Origin: Streptococcus sp. bf_0095
GTDB taxonomy: Bacteria; Bacillota; Bacilli; Lactobacillales; Streptococcaceae
DNA length: 64,000 nt
Assembly: GCF_004166885.1 (NCBI RefSeq)
Contig: NZ_RCYU01000001.1
Span: forward strand, 62,001-126,000
Direction of reading: 5' to 3'
Positions within the stretch are counted from its first letter, which is position 1; each line of letters opens with the position of its first letter. The notes beneath the pieces are model-generated. The model saw only the letters and a list, made by a program, of their open reading frames with translations. It had not been told where the DNA came from and did no database searches. Below are positions 35,690-43,985 of the stretch, piece by piece. Position numbers and translations under genes: made by a program.

Positions 35690-36468
35690 ATCCAGTAGCT
35701 ATTCAACTCGGTCCCTTTAGTATCCGTTGGTATGCGATTTGTATTATCCTCGGTCTCCTTTTGGCAGTCATCCTGTCTATGAAAGAAGCACCTCGTAAAG
35801 GGATAGAGTCAGACGATATCATTGATTTCATTCTGATTGCTTTTCCAGTAGCGATCATAGGGGCCCGTCTCTACTATGTTATTTTTCGATGGTCATATTT
35901 CAGGGAAAATCCAGGAGAGATTTTTGCCGTATGGAACGGTGGGATCGCTATCTATGGTGGACTCCTGGCAGGGGCTCTAGTCCTCTACCTATTTTCACGA
36001 AGTCGTTTGATTGACCCGGTTGATTTTTTAGATATCGCTGCACCGAGTGTCATGATTGCTCAAAGTATTGGCCGTTGGGGCAATTTTGTTAACCAAGAAG
36101 CCTACGGAGCCATTGTTAAGAATTTAGATTATTTACCTTCTTTCATTCGGAATCAGATGTTTATTGATGGACATTACCGTCAACCGACCTTCTTATATGA
36201 ATCTTGTTGGAACTTGCTTGGTTTTGTGCTGATTCTTTACTTGCGTCGTCGTCCGAAACTTTTGAGAAAAGGCGAAATTACTGCTTTCTATCTGATCTGG
36301 TATGGCTTTGGTCGAATGATTATTGAAGGAATGCGGACAGATAGCTTGATGTTTTTGGGAATTCGAGTTTCACAATGGCTTTCCCTGATCCTCATCCTAC
36401 TTGGAATCAGCATCATGATCTATCAACGAAAAAAGAATGCACCATTTTATAGAACGGAAATAGATTAA
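35686..36468 (+). CDS. lgt: Prolipoprotein diacylglyceryl transferase
   Basis: 260 aa, about seven membrane segments. Transfers diacylglycerol from phosphatidylglycerol to the lipobox Cys of prelipoproteins, the first step of lipoprotein maturation. The Lgt signature [13 protein letters not shown] is at residues 129-141, after HPr-typical [16 protein letters not shown] at the start. ATGA overlap with hprK and followed 11 bp later by a DUF948 gene, so all four genes up to the YtxH protein are likely one transcript. Confidence 0.97.
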   Translation: MNPVAIQLGPFSIRWYAICIILGLLLAVILSMKEAPRKGIESDDIIDFILIAFPVAIIGARLYYVIFRWSYFRENPGEIFAVWNGGIAIYGGLLAGALVLYLFSRSRLIDPVDFLDIAAPSVMIAQSIGRWGNFVNQEAYGAIVKNLDYLPSFIRNQMFIDGHYRQPTFLYESCWNLLGFVLILYLRRRPKLLRKGEITAFYLIWYGFGRMIIEGMRTDSLMFLGIRVSQWLSLILILLGISIMIYQRKKNAPFYRTEID

Positions 36469-36479
36469 GGAGAAAAGAA

Positions 36480-36863
36480 ATGTTTATTGAAATTGCCTAT
36501 GGGCTTTTAGGGTTAGCTTTAGTAGTTTTGGTCATCTACTTGATTATCTTGTTTTCAAAGATTGGAAAAGTTGTAGATGAGACTCAGGTAACGATTAAGA
36601 CCTTGACATCAGATGTGAATGTAACCTTATACCAAACCAATGAGTTGTTAGCAAAAGTGAATGTTTTGACAGAAGATTTGAATCAAAAAGTTGCAACCAT
36701 TGATCCACTCTTCACTGCAGTGGCAGATTTGTCTGTATCTGTATCAGATCTGAATGATCAAGCGCGTCAGATTAGCAAAAAAGCTGTCGTAGTTGGTGGG
36801 AAAACCGTTAAAACATCTGTCGGATTAAAGGCAGCTCGCATGGCTATGAAATTATTTAAATAA
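36480..36863 (+). CDS. DUF948 membrane protein, 127 aa
   Basis: One N-terminal membrane helix (AYGLLGLALVVLVIYLIILF, residues 6-25) followed by a long coiled coil with Thr/Asn/Val heptads and a basic end (KAARMAMKLFK). DUF948 proteins are widespread in Firmicutes and often sit, as here, in front of a YtxH gene in the hprK-lgt operon. Function unknown; a membrane-surface scaffold is a guess. SD AAGGAG precedes the start. Confidence 0.85.
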   Translation: MFIEIAYGLLGLALVVLVIYLIILFSKIGKVVDETQVTIKTLTSDVNVTLYQTNELLAKVNVLTEDLNQKVATIDPLFTAVADLSVSVSDLNDQARQISKKAVVVGGKTVKTSVGLKAARMAMKLFK

Positions 36864-36878
36864 GAAAAGAGGTACCTT

Positions 36879-37349
36879 ATGGGACGTTTATCATCATTAT
36901 TAATTGGAACGATCACTGGCGCATCTGTTGCCTACTTCCTAACAACAGAAAAAGGGAAAGAGTTGACTGGGAAAGTCAAAGGTTTTGTAAAAGAATACCA
37001 AGAAAATCCACAAGAAGTTCATGATTCTGTGAAACAATCTGCGATTGAACTATCCAAGCAAGCATCAGACGCTATTCAGCAAACCAAGGAAAAAGTTGAA
37101 AGTGGTGAGATCAACAAAGACACTGTTATCGAGACAGTGAAAGATAAGACGCAGGATGTGGTAGAATTTTCACAAGATGCTATCCAAACGATTAAGGAAA
37201 AAATCCAGCAAAAGACCGGCAATCAAGCAAGTCCTTTCCAGCCTAAACAGGAAAAAGAAAGTGAAGAGATTGTCCTTGAATTAGAAGAAGAAACAGCTCT
37301 TCCAGAAGTGGAAGAAGAGATCAAAGAAACAGCTGTTGAAGAAGAATAA
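36879..37349 (+). CDS. YtxH-domain protein, 156 aa
   Basis: N-terminal hydrophobic segment (LLIGTITGASVAYFLTTEKG, residues 6-25) typical of YtxH, then a helical Lys/Gln/Asp-rich stretch with KSAIELSKQASDAIQQ-type heptads, and a strongly acidic tail (Glu-rich, last 40 residues). YtxH proteins are linked to general stress in Bacillus; here the role is unknown. It ends the hprK operon and is followed by a near-palindromic terminator-like repeat. Confidence 0.85.
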   Translation: MGRLSSLLIGTITGASVAYFLTTEKGKELTGKVKGFVKEYQENPQEVHDSVKQSAIELSKQASDAIQQTKEKVESGEINKDTVIETVKDKTQDVVEFSQDAIQTIKEKIQQKTGNQASPFQPKQEKESEEIVLELEEETALPEVEEEIKETAVEEE

Positions 37350-37352
37350 AAT

Positions 37353-37377
37353 AATCCCTCACCATTGGTGAGGGATT
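37353..37377 (+). repeat. 25-bp near-palindrome, left member of inverted pair
   Basis: Contains CCCTCACC-ATT-GGTGAGGG and can act as the terminator of the hprK operon, although few Ts follow. Its exact reverse complement lies at 37630-37654, so the two enclose the 146-bp repeat copy D. Confidence 0.8.
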
Positions 37378-37402
37378 CAAATTGAAGATAAAGTCTTCTG
37401 AA

Positions 37403-37548
37403 AAACTTCCCTTAGGTGAGTACGGACGTCAGCGAACTTCGAAGAAGTTCCATGACTTAGTTTTGAGCCTAAGGTCTCAAAACTCCCGAGTGCCTGAAAC
37501 AACTTTGTTTCAGGCACTTTTCTCACAGCGGAAAGTTTTTAATCTTCT
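37403..37548 (+). repeat. 146-bp multi-hairpin repeat, copy D
   Basis: Copy E is at 49014-49159 in opposite orientation. Successive hairpins: GAACTTC-GA-AGAAGTTC, AGTTTTGAG...CTCAAAACT, and GTGCCTGAAAC...GTTTCAGGCAC; the outer ends (AACTTCCC and GGAAAGTT) also pair. Several differences from copy E are paired changes that keep the stems. It fills the 375-bp gap between the YtxH and DUF3270 genes; a 61-aa frame inside it is not called as a gene. Confidence 0.85.
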
Positions 37549-37629
37549 CAAATGGCTAAAAAAGTAAAAGTCATTTTTTGAAAATCGTCAAGCTGTTTTA
37601 TGTAACACAATGGTTAGTCAATATTCAAA

Positions 37630-37654
37630 AATCCCTCACCAATGGTGAGGGATT
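37630..37654 (+). repeat. 25-bp near-palindrome, right member of inverted pair
   Basis: Exact reverse complement of 37353-37377 over 25 bp, with CCCTCACC-AAT-GGTGAGGG as its core and some Ts after it. Confidence 0.8.
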
Positions 37655-37690
37655 TCTTTTATGAAACGACAAACGAGGATGGGAAATGCC

Positions 37691-37716
37691 AAAAAGCCTC
37701 CCGAAGGAGGCTAAAA
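37691..37716 (-). terminator. Terminator of the DUF3270 gene
   Basis: Minus-strand AGCCTCC-TTCG-GGAGGCT followed by TTTTT, 10 bp behind the stop. Confidence 0.88.
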
Positions 37717-37724
37717 ATGTAATC

Positions 37725-38021
37725 TTAGTCCTGTTTCCGTTTTAACTGGAAAATGCGGAAAGCTTGGATACTTCCCAAACTACAAGCAATTGCTGAGGCA
37801 AAAGCAAAGAAGGTATTCATCTTCATTGATAAAAAGACGAAACTAAATAAAACAGTTAAGACACAAAACACAGCAATATTAAGGAAAAATAGTAGCTCAC
37901 TTAATTGCGGAGCTGGTTCAGTATCAAGGTTAAAATCATAATTAGTTGTTGTATTCTCTTGTTGAAGAGGGACTTCGACATAGTCGTATTCTTCAACAAC
38001 TCTAAGTTTTCTTGCGGGCAT
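37725..38021 (-). CDS. DUF3270-like membrane protein, 98 aa
   Basis: Soluble acidic N-terminus (MPARKLRVVEEYDYVEVPLQ, about residues 1-40) and two membrane helices (LLFFLNIAVFCVLTVLFSFV and FFAFASAIACSLGSIQAF) with a short basic end. I associate this layout with the streptococcal family DUF3270. SD AGGAGAG precedes the start. It is divergent from the U32 gene and carries its own terminator. Function unknown. Confidence 0.75.
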   Translation of the reverse strand: MPARKLRVVEEYDYVEVPLQQENTTTNYDFNLDTEPAPQLSELLFFLNIAVFCVLTVLFSFVFLSMKMNTFFAFASAIACSLGSIQAFRIFQLKRKQD

Positions 38022-38136
38022 ATTTCTCTCTCCTAACAGTACTCTATTATTTTAACACGTTTTCAAGCATAGAAATGTTACAAAACTGTTACAATTTTTA
38101 CAAAATTAAGAAATTTAGAGAGCAAAATGACTTTTT

Positions 38137-38145
38137 TGGTATAAT
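38137..38145 (+). promoter_or_regulatory. U32 gene promoter, probably leaderless
   Basis: TGGTATAAT is a perfect extended -10 ending 7 nt before ATG 38153. Transcription should therefore begin at the start codon, and indeed no SD is visible. Confidence 0.7.
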
Positions 38146-38152
38146 AGTTTTC

Positions 38153-39082
38153 ATGAAAAAGATAATTATTACAGCTACAGCTGAAAGTATTGAACAGGTT
38201 CAAGCCCTTCTAGAAGTAGGTGTGGACCGTATTTATGTCGGAGAAAAGGAATTTGGATTACGACTTCCTCACACTTTCTCGTATGACGAATTAAGTCGAA
38301 TTTCTGATCTAGTCCATGCGGCAGGTAAGGAAATGACAGTGGCTGTCAATGCCTTGATGCACCAAGACATGATGGATCGTATCAAACCATTTTTAGATTT
38401 CCTTGCTTCGATTAACGTCGATTATATCACGGTAGGAGATGCAGGCGTCTTTTATGTATTGAAGCGGGATGGCTACAGCTTTAAAACCATTTATGATGCT
38501 TCTACCATGGTGACAAGTAGCCGTCAGATCAATTTCTGGGGACAAAAGGCTGGTGCTTCAGAAGCAGTTCTTGCTCGAGAAATCCCATCTGCAGAGCTTT
38601 TCAAGATGCCAGAAATCTTAGAGATTCCTGCTGAAGTATTGGTTTATGGGGCCAGTGTGATTCATCATTCCAAACGCCCTCTTTTGCAGAATTACTACAA
38701 TTTTACGCACATCGATGACGAAAAGACGAGAGAGCGCGATCTCTTTTTGGCAGAACCAGGAGATCCAGAAAGCCACTATTCTATCTTTGAGGACAAGCAT
38801 GGAACTCATATTTTTGCCAATAATGACCTGGATTTGATGACCAAACTCTCTGAGTTAGTGGAGCATGGTTTCACCCACTGGAAGTTAGAGGGGATTTATA
38901 CACCTGGTCAAAACTTTGTGGAAATTGCCAAGTGTTTTGTGAAAGCACGTGAGCTTCTAGAAGCTGGGACTTTCACATCTGATCAAGCCTTCTTATTGGA
39001 TGAGCAGATTCACCAATTGCATCCTAAGAATCGTTTCCTTGACACTGGATTTTATGATTACGATCCAGACATGGTTAAATAA
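38153..39082 (+). CDS. Peptidase U32 family protein (first of pair)
   Basis: 309 aa starting MKKIIITATAESIEQVQALL. An upstream extension of the frame (to 38012) runs through the promoter and is rejected. The TIM-barrel-like fold of the family is visible (VDRIYVGEKEFGLRLPHTFS; LVHAAGKEMTVAVNALMHQD; YGASVIHHSKRPLLQNYYNF). It lacks the Cys cluster of the longer paralogue downstream. U32 pairs in Firmicutes (Bacillus YrrN/YrrO, now TrhP1/TrhP2) hydroxylate uridine 34 of tRNAs; that role is inferred here from homology and pairing. Confidence 0.88.
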   Translation: MKKIIITATAESIEQVQALLEVGVDRIYVGEKEFGLRLPHTFSYDELSRISDLVHAAGKEMTVAVNALMHQDMMDRIKPFLDFLASINVDYITVGDAGVFYVLKRDGYSFKTIYDASTMVTSSRQINFWGQKAGASEAVLAREIPSAELFKMPEILEIPAEVLVYGASVIHHSKRPLLQNYYNFTHIDDEKTRERDLFLAEPGDPESHYSIFEDKHGTHIFANNDLDLMTKLSELVEHGFTHWKLEGIYTPGQNFVEIAKCFVKARELLEAGTFTSDQAFLLDEQIHQLHPKNRFLDTGFYDYDPDMVK

Positions 39083-39090
39083 AGGAGAAA

Positions 39091-39119
39091 AGCCTGCCAG
39101 GAGTGCGGGCCTTCCTTTT
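39091..39119 (+). terminator. Terminator-like hairpin after first U32 gene
   Basis: AAGCCTGC pairs with GCGGGCCTT with one bulge, followed by CCTTTTTA. It partly separates the two U32 genes. Confidence 0.6.
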
Positions 39120-39138
39120 TAGTGATGGTAAAGAATGA

Positions 39139-39156
39139 GAATTGTCAAAACAATTC
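39139..39156 (+). promoter_or_regulatory. Inverted repeat upstream of second U32 promoter
   Basis: GAATTGT-CAAA-ACAATTC, 7-bp arms, about 30 bp before an extended -10 (TGCTATAAA, 39183-39191). A possible regulator site; no regulator is known to me. Confidence 0.4.
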
Positions 39157-39244
39157 CCAAACCATTGCCTTTCGACTGGATTTGCTATAAAATAGACAAG
39201 ATTGATAATCTAACTAATATACTTGTAATATACTAGGAGATATG

Positions 39245-40531
39245 ATGACAAAACAATTGAAACGTCCTGAGGTTCTATCACCTGCGGGAACACTTGAAAA
39301 ACTAAAGGTTGCTGTGCGCTATGGTGCGGATGCTGTCTTCATCGGTGGTCAGGCCTATGGTCTTCGTAGCCGTGCAGGGAACTTCACTTTCGAGCAAATG
39401 GAAGAAGGAGTCCAATTTGCGGCCAAGTATGGAGCCAAGGTCTATGTTGCAGCCAATATGGTCATGCATGAAGGAAATGAAGTTGGAGCTGGTGAATGGT
39501 TTCGTCGCTTACGGGATATCGGAATCGCAGCGGTCATTGTTTCAGACCCTGCCTTGATTACCATCGCAGCGACAGAAGCACCTGGCTTGGAAATTCACCT
39601 CTCTACTCAAGCTAGTGCGACTAACTATGAAACTCTCGAGTTTTGGAAAGACTTGGGCTTGACACGGGTCGTTTTGGCTCGGGAAGTTTCGATGGCAGAA
39701 CTAGCTGAAATTCGTAAGCGGACAGATGTTGAAATTGAAGCCTTTGTTCACGGAGCAATGTGTATTTCCTACTCTGGCCGTTGTACTTTGTCCAATCATA
39801 TGAGTATGCGGGATGCCAACCGTGGAGGATGTTCCCAATCTTGTCGTTGGAAGTACGATCTCTACGATATGCCATTTGGCCAAGAACGCAAGAGTCTCAA
39901 AGGGGAAATCCCTGAAGAATTCTCGATGTCAGCTGTGGACATGTCGATGATTGACCATATCCCTGATATGATTGAAAATGGAGTGGACAGCCTTAAGATT
40001 GAAGGTCGGATGAAGTCCATTCACTATGTCTCTACCGTAACGAATTGCTACAAGGCGGCTGTTGATGCTTATTTGGAAAGTCCTGAGAAGTTTGAAGCGA
40101 TTAAGCAAGACTTGATTGATGAGATGTGGAAGGTAGCCCAACGTGAGTTAGCTACCGGATTCTATTACGGAACACCATCTGAAAACGAGCAACTGTTTGG
40201 GGCTCGTCGGAAGATTCCAGAGTACAAGTTTGTCGGAGAAGTGGTAGCCTATGATGCGGACAAGCAAATTGCGACCATTCGACAACGGAATGTCATCAAT
40301 GAAGGAGACCAAGTGGAATTTTATGGACCTGGGTTCCGTCATTTTGAAACGGTGATTGAAGATTTGCATGATGCCAAGGGCAATAAAATTGATCGGGCTC
40401 CAAATCCGATGGAGTTATTGACCATTCATATGCCAACACCAGTTGAACCAGGTGATATGATCCGTGCTCTTAAAGAAGGCTTGATCAACCTCTATAAAGA
40501 AGATGGAACCAGCCAAACGGTTCGTGCCTAA
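39245..40531 (+). CDS. Peptidase U32 family protein (second of pair, Cys-containing)
   Basis: 428 aa. Begins MTKQLKRPEVLSPAGTLEKL; has the U32 signature EIEAFVHGAMCISYSGRCTL near 160-180 and NRGGCSQSCRWKYDLYD, giving the conserved Cys set thought to bind an iron-sulfur cluster in TrhP-type enzymes. The C-terminal beta domain (about 330-428) is present. ATG 39245 is preferred over 39242 because the AGGAG is then 5 bp away. Probably acts with its neighbour in tRNA uridine hydroxylation; U32 members were earlier annotated as collagenase-like proteases. Confidence 0.92.
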   Translation: MTKQLKRPEVLSPAGTLEKLKVAVRYGADAVFIGGQAYGLRSRAGNFTFEQMEEGVQFAAKYGAKVYVAANMVMHEGNEVGAGEWFRRLRDIGIAAVIVSDPALITIAATEAPGLEIHLSTQASATNYETLEFWKDLGLTRVVLAREVSMAELAEIRKRTDVEIEAFVHGAMCISYSGRCTLSNHMSMRDANRGGCSQSCRWKYDLYDMPFGQERKSLKGEIPEEFSMSAVDMSMIDHIPDMIENGVDSLKIEGRMKSIHYVSTVTNCYKAAVDAYLESPEKFEAIKQDLIDEMWKVAQRELATGFYYGTPSENEQLFGARRKIPEYKFVGEVVAYDADKQIATIRQRNVINEGDQVEFYGPGFRHFETVIEDLHDAKGNKIDRAPNPMELLTIHMPTPVEPGDMIRALKEGLINLYKEDGTSQTVRA

Positions 40532-40536
40532 AACGT

Positions 40537-40586
40537 AAAAAAAACACCGCATGCTTCCCAAGCTTGGAAGTTTACGGTGTTTTTTG
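40537..40586. terminator. Bidirectional terminator
   Basis: AAAACACCG (near 40541-40549) pairs with CGGTGTTTT (40575-40583), with an inner GCTTCC/GGAAG pairing. A and T runs flank both sides, serving the converging U32 and 104-aa genes. Confidence 0.8.
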
Positions 40587-40886
40587 TTGTGCGATTCGAA
40601 TCGTATGTGGAACGAGACTAATCTTTTGAATGTCAGAAATTCGAATGATGGTTGACATACTCTTTTTAAAATTCTTGACAATGAGTTGTTTTCGTTCCTG
40701 ATCATATTTCACGATATCGCCTGTAAAACTCTTATTTTGGAAGATGACATGGACTCCTTGTTTTTTTCGAAGGGCCAGTTCAATAATCTGAATCGTTTTA
40801 CCATCCTCTAAAGGAGCTGGTTGAGAGGTTTTATCGTTGAAAAATTCATTGGCTCTGTCCTTGAGAAGCTCAAGAAATCTTTTCAT
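40572..40886 (-). CDS. Unrecognised 104-aa protein (possibly YolD-like)
   Basis: Start at ATG 40886 with GGAG 9 bp before it; the much longer open frame upstream runs into copy B and the opposite gene, so it is rejected. The N-terminus is helical (MKRFLELLKDRANEFFND), the rest strand-rich: TFGD-like KSFTGDIVKYDQERKQLIVK and IRISDIQKISLV, a pattern somewhat like YolD proteins. No membrane segment. Family call is uncertain; the gene looks real because it has a well-formed promoter, SD and terminator. Confidence 0.7.
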   Translation of the reverse strand: MKRFLELLKDRANEFFNDKTSQPAPLEDGKTIQIIELALRKKQGVHVIFQNKSFTGDIVKYDQERKQLIVKNFKKSMSTIIRISDIQKISLVPHTIRIAQQKTP

Positions 40887-40916
40887 AGCATAATTCTCCA
40901 TAAGTTGATACAATAT

Positions 40917-40945
40917 ATTATAGAAAATTTCATTCATTTTGTAAA
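40917..40945 (-). promoter_or_regulatory. Promoter of the 104-aa gene
   Basis: Minus-strand TTTACA (40940-40945) and TATAAT (40917-40922) separated by 17 bp. Confidence 0.8.
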
Positions 40946-40992
40946 ATTTTTTACGAATTATTAAGGTGAAAGACATTGAAAAGGAGTATGAA

Positions 40993-41205
40993 ATGGCAGA
41001 TTTTAGTTTTGAAATTGAAGAACAACTCTTGGTCTTATCTGAAAATGAAAAAGGATGGACCAAGGAGTTAAACCGGGTTAGCTTTAATGGAGCACCTGCC
41101 AAGTATGATATCCGAACTTGGAGCCCTGACCATACGAAGATGGGCAAGGGGATCACTTTGACCAACGAAGAATTCCAAGTTTTGCTAGATGCATTTAAAC
41201 AGTAA
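40993..41205 (+). CDS. YdbC/PC4-like single-stranded DNA-binding protein, 70 aa
   Basis: Starts at ATG 40993 after AAGGAG; a longer frame from 40966 has no SD. The sequence (MADFSFEIEEQLLVLSENEK, KYDIRTWSPDHTKMGKGITL, then a C-terminal helix) fits the bacterial YdbC family, which has the fold of the eukaryotic coactivator PC4 and binds single-stranded nucleic acid. Its role in bacteria is unclear. It is divergent from the 104-aa gene and followed by repeat copy B. Confidence 0.87.
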   Translation: MADFSFEIEEQLLVLSENEKGWTKELNRVSFNGAPAKYDIRTWSPDHTKMGKGITLTNEEFQVLLDAFKQ

Positions 41206-41221
41206 TAGGATGAGTAAGAAA

Positions 41222-41396
41222 GAGAGTGGGACAGAAATCGGTAATTCGTTAGAATTCGATTTCGTCGTTCCACCTCCGCACAGTTGAGTAGGGCTGTAAA
41301 AGCTGATGAAATCAGCGTGGTAGAGCCCACTCAACCACTGCGTCTTGCTCGATAATCCAAAGACAATTGAGAGGCTAGGACTTTTGTCCCAGCCTC
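41222..41396 (+). repeat. 175-bp multi-hairpin intergenic repeat, copy B
   Basis: Differs from copy C (58065-58239) at about five positions and from copy A at about as few. In this orientation it ends with GAGGCT.GGAC-TTTT-GTCC.AGCCTC followed by TTTTTT, so the end hairpin can serve as terminator of the YdbC-like gene. Together with the cyclase promoter it accounts for the 338-bp gap. Confidence 0.9.
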
Positions 41397-41487
41397 TTTT
41401 TTGATGCTTTCTATAATTATAGTTTGAAACTATATCCCATTCAAGAAAACAAGATTAACGCAAATCATTGTGGATGATGGGATGGAC

Positions 41488-41496
41488 TGTTATAAT
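41488..41496 (+). promoter_or_regulatory. Promoter of cyclase-family gene, extended -10
   Basis: TGTTATAAT, perfect extended -10, about 48 bp before ATG 41544. Confidence 0.7.
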
Positions 41497-41543
41497 AACC
41501 TTATTCATTTATGCCATGTAGCACTTATAGGAAAGGAATCCAT

Positions 41544-42275
41544 ATGTCAGATTTACTAAGTATTTATAAAGAATTGCAAGCTAAAAAATGGGTGGACTTG
41601 AGTCACCAAATCAATGCAGAAAGCCCACACTTCCCAGCTCTTCCTGCCTTGCAACAAGAAGACCTTTTCACATTAAAAGACGGTTTCCATGTCCAAAAAT
41701 TTACAGTAGTTGGTCAATACGGAACACATATTGATGCACCGATTCACTTTGTAGAAGGGGGGCGTTGGTTGGATGAGATTGACCTAAAAGATCTCCTCTT
41801 GCCACTCTATGTTATCGACAAGTCTAAAGAAGTAGCAGCCAATCCAAACTTTATCTTGAGCAAACAAGATATCTTAGATTTTGAAGCTGAACATGGACAA
41901 ATTGTAGAAGGAGCTTTTGTTGCCTTCCGTAGTGATTGGTCAAAACGTTGGCCAGATCAAGATGCTATGCGTAACCTCGATGAAAATGGGGTTCAACAAA
42001 GTCCAGGATGGAGCCGTGAAGCTCTAGAATTCTTGATTCATGAACGTCATGTTAAGGCTGTGGGTCATGAAACCTTTGACACAGATGCTGGTATTCCAGC
42101 AGCAGAGCATGGCTTGGTCAATGAATACTACCTTTTGGAACAAAATATCTACCAAGTAGAAGTCTTGAACCACTTGGATCAAGTGCCAGCAGTAGGTGCC
42201 TTGATTTCAATTGCCTTCCCTCACTGGGACAAGGCAACTGGTTCACCTGTTCGTGCCATTGCTATCTTGCCTTAA
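41544..42275 (+). CDS. Cyclase family metal-dependent hydrolase (KynB-like)
   Basis: 243 aa from ATG 41544 with AAAGGAAT before it. The family's metal-binding motif is present as QYGTHIDAPIHF (residues 56-67), and VKAVGHETFDTDAGI carries further conserved residues. Members include kynurenine formamidase and other amidohydrolases; no kynurenine pathway is visible nearby, so the substrate is unknown. Monocistronic, with its own promoter and a strong terminator. Confidence 0.87.
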   Translation: MSDLLSIYKELQAKKWVDLSHQINAESPHFPALPALQQEDLFTLKDGFHVQKFTVVGQYGTHIDAPIHFVEGGRWLDEIDLKDLLLPLYVIDKSKEVAANPNFILSKQDILDFEAEHGQIVEGAFVAFRSDWSKRWPDQDAMRNLDENGVQQSPGWSREALEFLIHERHVKAVGHETFDTDAGIPAAEHGLVNEYYLLEQNIYQVEVLNHLDQVPAVGALISIAFPHWDKATGSPVRAIAILP

Positions 42276-42281
42276 AAAAAC

Positions 42282-42311
42282 AGAGCCTGAAGCGTATCTT
42301 CAGGCTCTTTT
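42282..42311 (+). terminator. Terminator of cyclase-family gene
   Basis: AGAGCCTGAAG (42282-42292) pairs perfectly with CTTCAGGCTCT (42298-42308), then TTTTA. Confidence 0.9.
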
Positions 42312-42454
42312 ATATGGATGTTGAAATCTATTAGTGAATCTGATGGTTATCTTATCAAACCTAGTTATCTTACAAAAATGTAAGGAAAGAAAGTTAAAAT
42401 GAAAGATTAGACTATGGTAGCTCCAATGATGATCCATTAAAATAAAAACAGAAG

Positions 42455-42481
42455 AAAAAGGCTTGTCAGACAAACCTTTTC
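42455..42481 (-). terminator. Terminator of gor
   Basis: Minus-strand AAAGGTTTGT pairs with ACAAGCCTTT with one G-U pair and is followed by TTCTTC. Confidence 0.7.
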
Positions 42482-42486
42482 TGATA

Positions 42487-43836
42487 TTAGCGCATGGTAA
42501 CGAATTCTTCGGATCCAGTTGGATGAATAGCGACGGTTGCATCGAAATCAGCTTTTGTGGCTCCCATCTTGATAGCAACGGCAAATCCTTGGATCATTTC
42601 ATCCACCCCATATCCAAGTCCATGGAGACCGACAACGGTTTCTTCCGGTCCTGCAGTGATGAGTTTAAATTTAGCCAACTGACGATGCTGGGTCACAGCT
42701 GAATACATAGAGGCGAAACTTGAAGTATAGACCTTGATGGCGTCTTTTCCATATTGTTTTTCGGCTTCTTCTTGAGTGAGACCGACTGTACCAATAGCGG
42801 GATGGGAAAAGATAACGGTCGGAATGGTTGCGTAGTCCATTTTAGCATCGGTTTTTCCATTAAAGAGACGTTCGGATAGGGTACGCCCTGCCTTGATAGC
42901 GACAGGAGTTAATTCTTTTTCGCCTGTGACATCTCCAAGAGCATAGATGTCAGGAACAACCGTATTCTGGTATTCATCCACTGCAATGAATCCTTTTTCA
43001 TTTAAGGTGACACCTGCGGCTTCTAGATTAAGGTCTTGGACGTTTGGTTTTCGGCCGGTCGCCCAGATGACATGATCAGCGACAAAAGATGTTTGATCTT
43101 CGAAATAGACTCGGATTTGACCATTTTCTTCCTTTGTGAGTCGGACAGGAACCTTGTGAGGATGGAGAGGCAATCCTTGTTTATCCATCTCCTCCATTAA
43201 GCCATCGACAATGTAAGAATCAAACTTTCTTAAAGGACGATCACCTCGAACGAAGAGGTCTGTCTTAACACCAAGGGCATGAAGAACACCGGCTAGTTCT
43301 ACCGCAATGTAGCCAGCGCCAATAATGGCAACTGATTTTGGTAGTTCTTCCCAAGCAAAGACATCGTCAGAGGTTTCTCCTAGGTCTGCTCCAGGTAGAT
43401 CTGGGATGTAAGCATGAGCCCCTGTAGCGATCACAATGTGTTTAGCCTTGATGGTTTCCCCGTTGACTTCGACTGTATGGGCGTCGACAAAGCGAGCGCG
43501 ACCTTGGATATACTCCACACCATTTCGTTTAAAACTGCCATCATAAGAAGAACGAGCCCGATCAATATAAGCTTCGCGATTTTTTCTTAAGGTCGCAAAA
43601 TCAAAATTGGTCTGTTCAGAAGTAAACCCATAATCTGGACCGTAATCACGAATGGCTTCAGCAATTTGGGCGCCATACCACATAATTTTTTTAGGGACAC
43701 ATCCTTTGTTGACACAGGTCCCACCTAGTTGCTTTTCTTCAATAACAGCAGCTCGGGCTCCATGTTCTCCAGCTCGGTTCATGGTAGCAATCCCTCCGCT
43801 ACCTCCACCAATGGAGATAATATCAAATTCTTTCAT
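42487..43836 (-). CDS. gor: Glutathione-disulfide reductase
   Basis: 449 aa FAD- and NADPH-dependent pyridine nucleotide-disulfide oxidoreductase. FAD motif [20 protein letters not shown]; redox-active disulfide [13 protein letters not shown] (residues 38-50); NADPH motif [20 protein letters not shown]; second FAD site [16 protein letters not shown]; and the C-terminal interface with the catalytic His in [10 protein letters not shown]. It keeps glutathione reduced, a main thiol defence in streptococci that import glutathione. Monocistronic with a palindrome in its promoter. Dihydrolipoamide dehydrogenase is unlikely given the C-terminus. Confidence 0.95.
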   Translation of the reverse strand: MKEFDIISIGGGSGGIATMNRAGEHGARAAVIEEKQLGGTCVNKGCVPKKIMWYGAQIAEAIRDYGPDYGFTSEQTNFDFATLRKNREAYIDRARSSYDGSFKRNGVEYIQGRARFVDAHTVEVNGETIKAKHIVIATGAHAYIPDLPGADLGETSDDVFAWEELPKSVAIIGAGYIAVELAGVLHALGVKTDLFVRGDRPLRKFDSYIVDGLMEEMDKQGLPLHPHKVPVRLTKEENGQIRVYFEDQTSFVADHVIWATGRKPNVQDLNLEAAGVTLNEKGFIAVDEYQNTVVPDIYALGDVTGEKELTPVAIKAGRTLSERLFNGKTDAKMDYATIPTVIFSHPAIGTVGLTQEEAEKQYGKDAIKVYTSSFASMYSAVTQHRQLAKFKLITAGPEETVVGLHGLGYGVDEMIQGFAVAIKMGATKADFDATVAIHPTGSEEFVTMR

Positions 43837-43867
43837 GGTTAGTACTCCTTTGTTGATTTACACTTTC

Positions 43868-43896
43868 ATTGTAACAACAAAGGTTACAAAAATCAA
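43868..43896 (-). promoter_or_regulatory. gor promoter with inverted repeat
   Basis: Minus strand: TTGATT (43891-43896), 17 bp, TACAAT (43868-43873). The inverted repeat TTGTAAC (43869-43875) and GTTACAA (43883-43889) covers -10 and spacer, a likely operator. Confidence 0.7.
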
Positions 43897-43985
43897 GAAA
43901 TTGCCATCGTTGAATAGGAGGAGAAAACAAGATAGCAAAAAAAACGTGCAAAACAGATGATTCTGAATTGAAAAATGAGGAAATA

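Noticed and set aside
37382..37567. 61-aa open frame in the gap after the YtxH gene
   Set aside because: It lies in repeat copy D and is built of its hairpin arms; the inverted copy E does not keep an equivalent frame.
40572..41330. Long 252-aa version of the minus-strand 104-aa gene
   Set aside because: The extra N-terminal part runs through the promoter with perfect spacing, across the whole YdbC-like gene and into repeat copy B.
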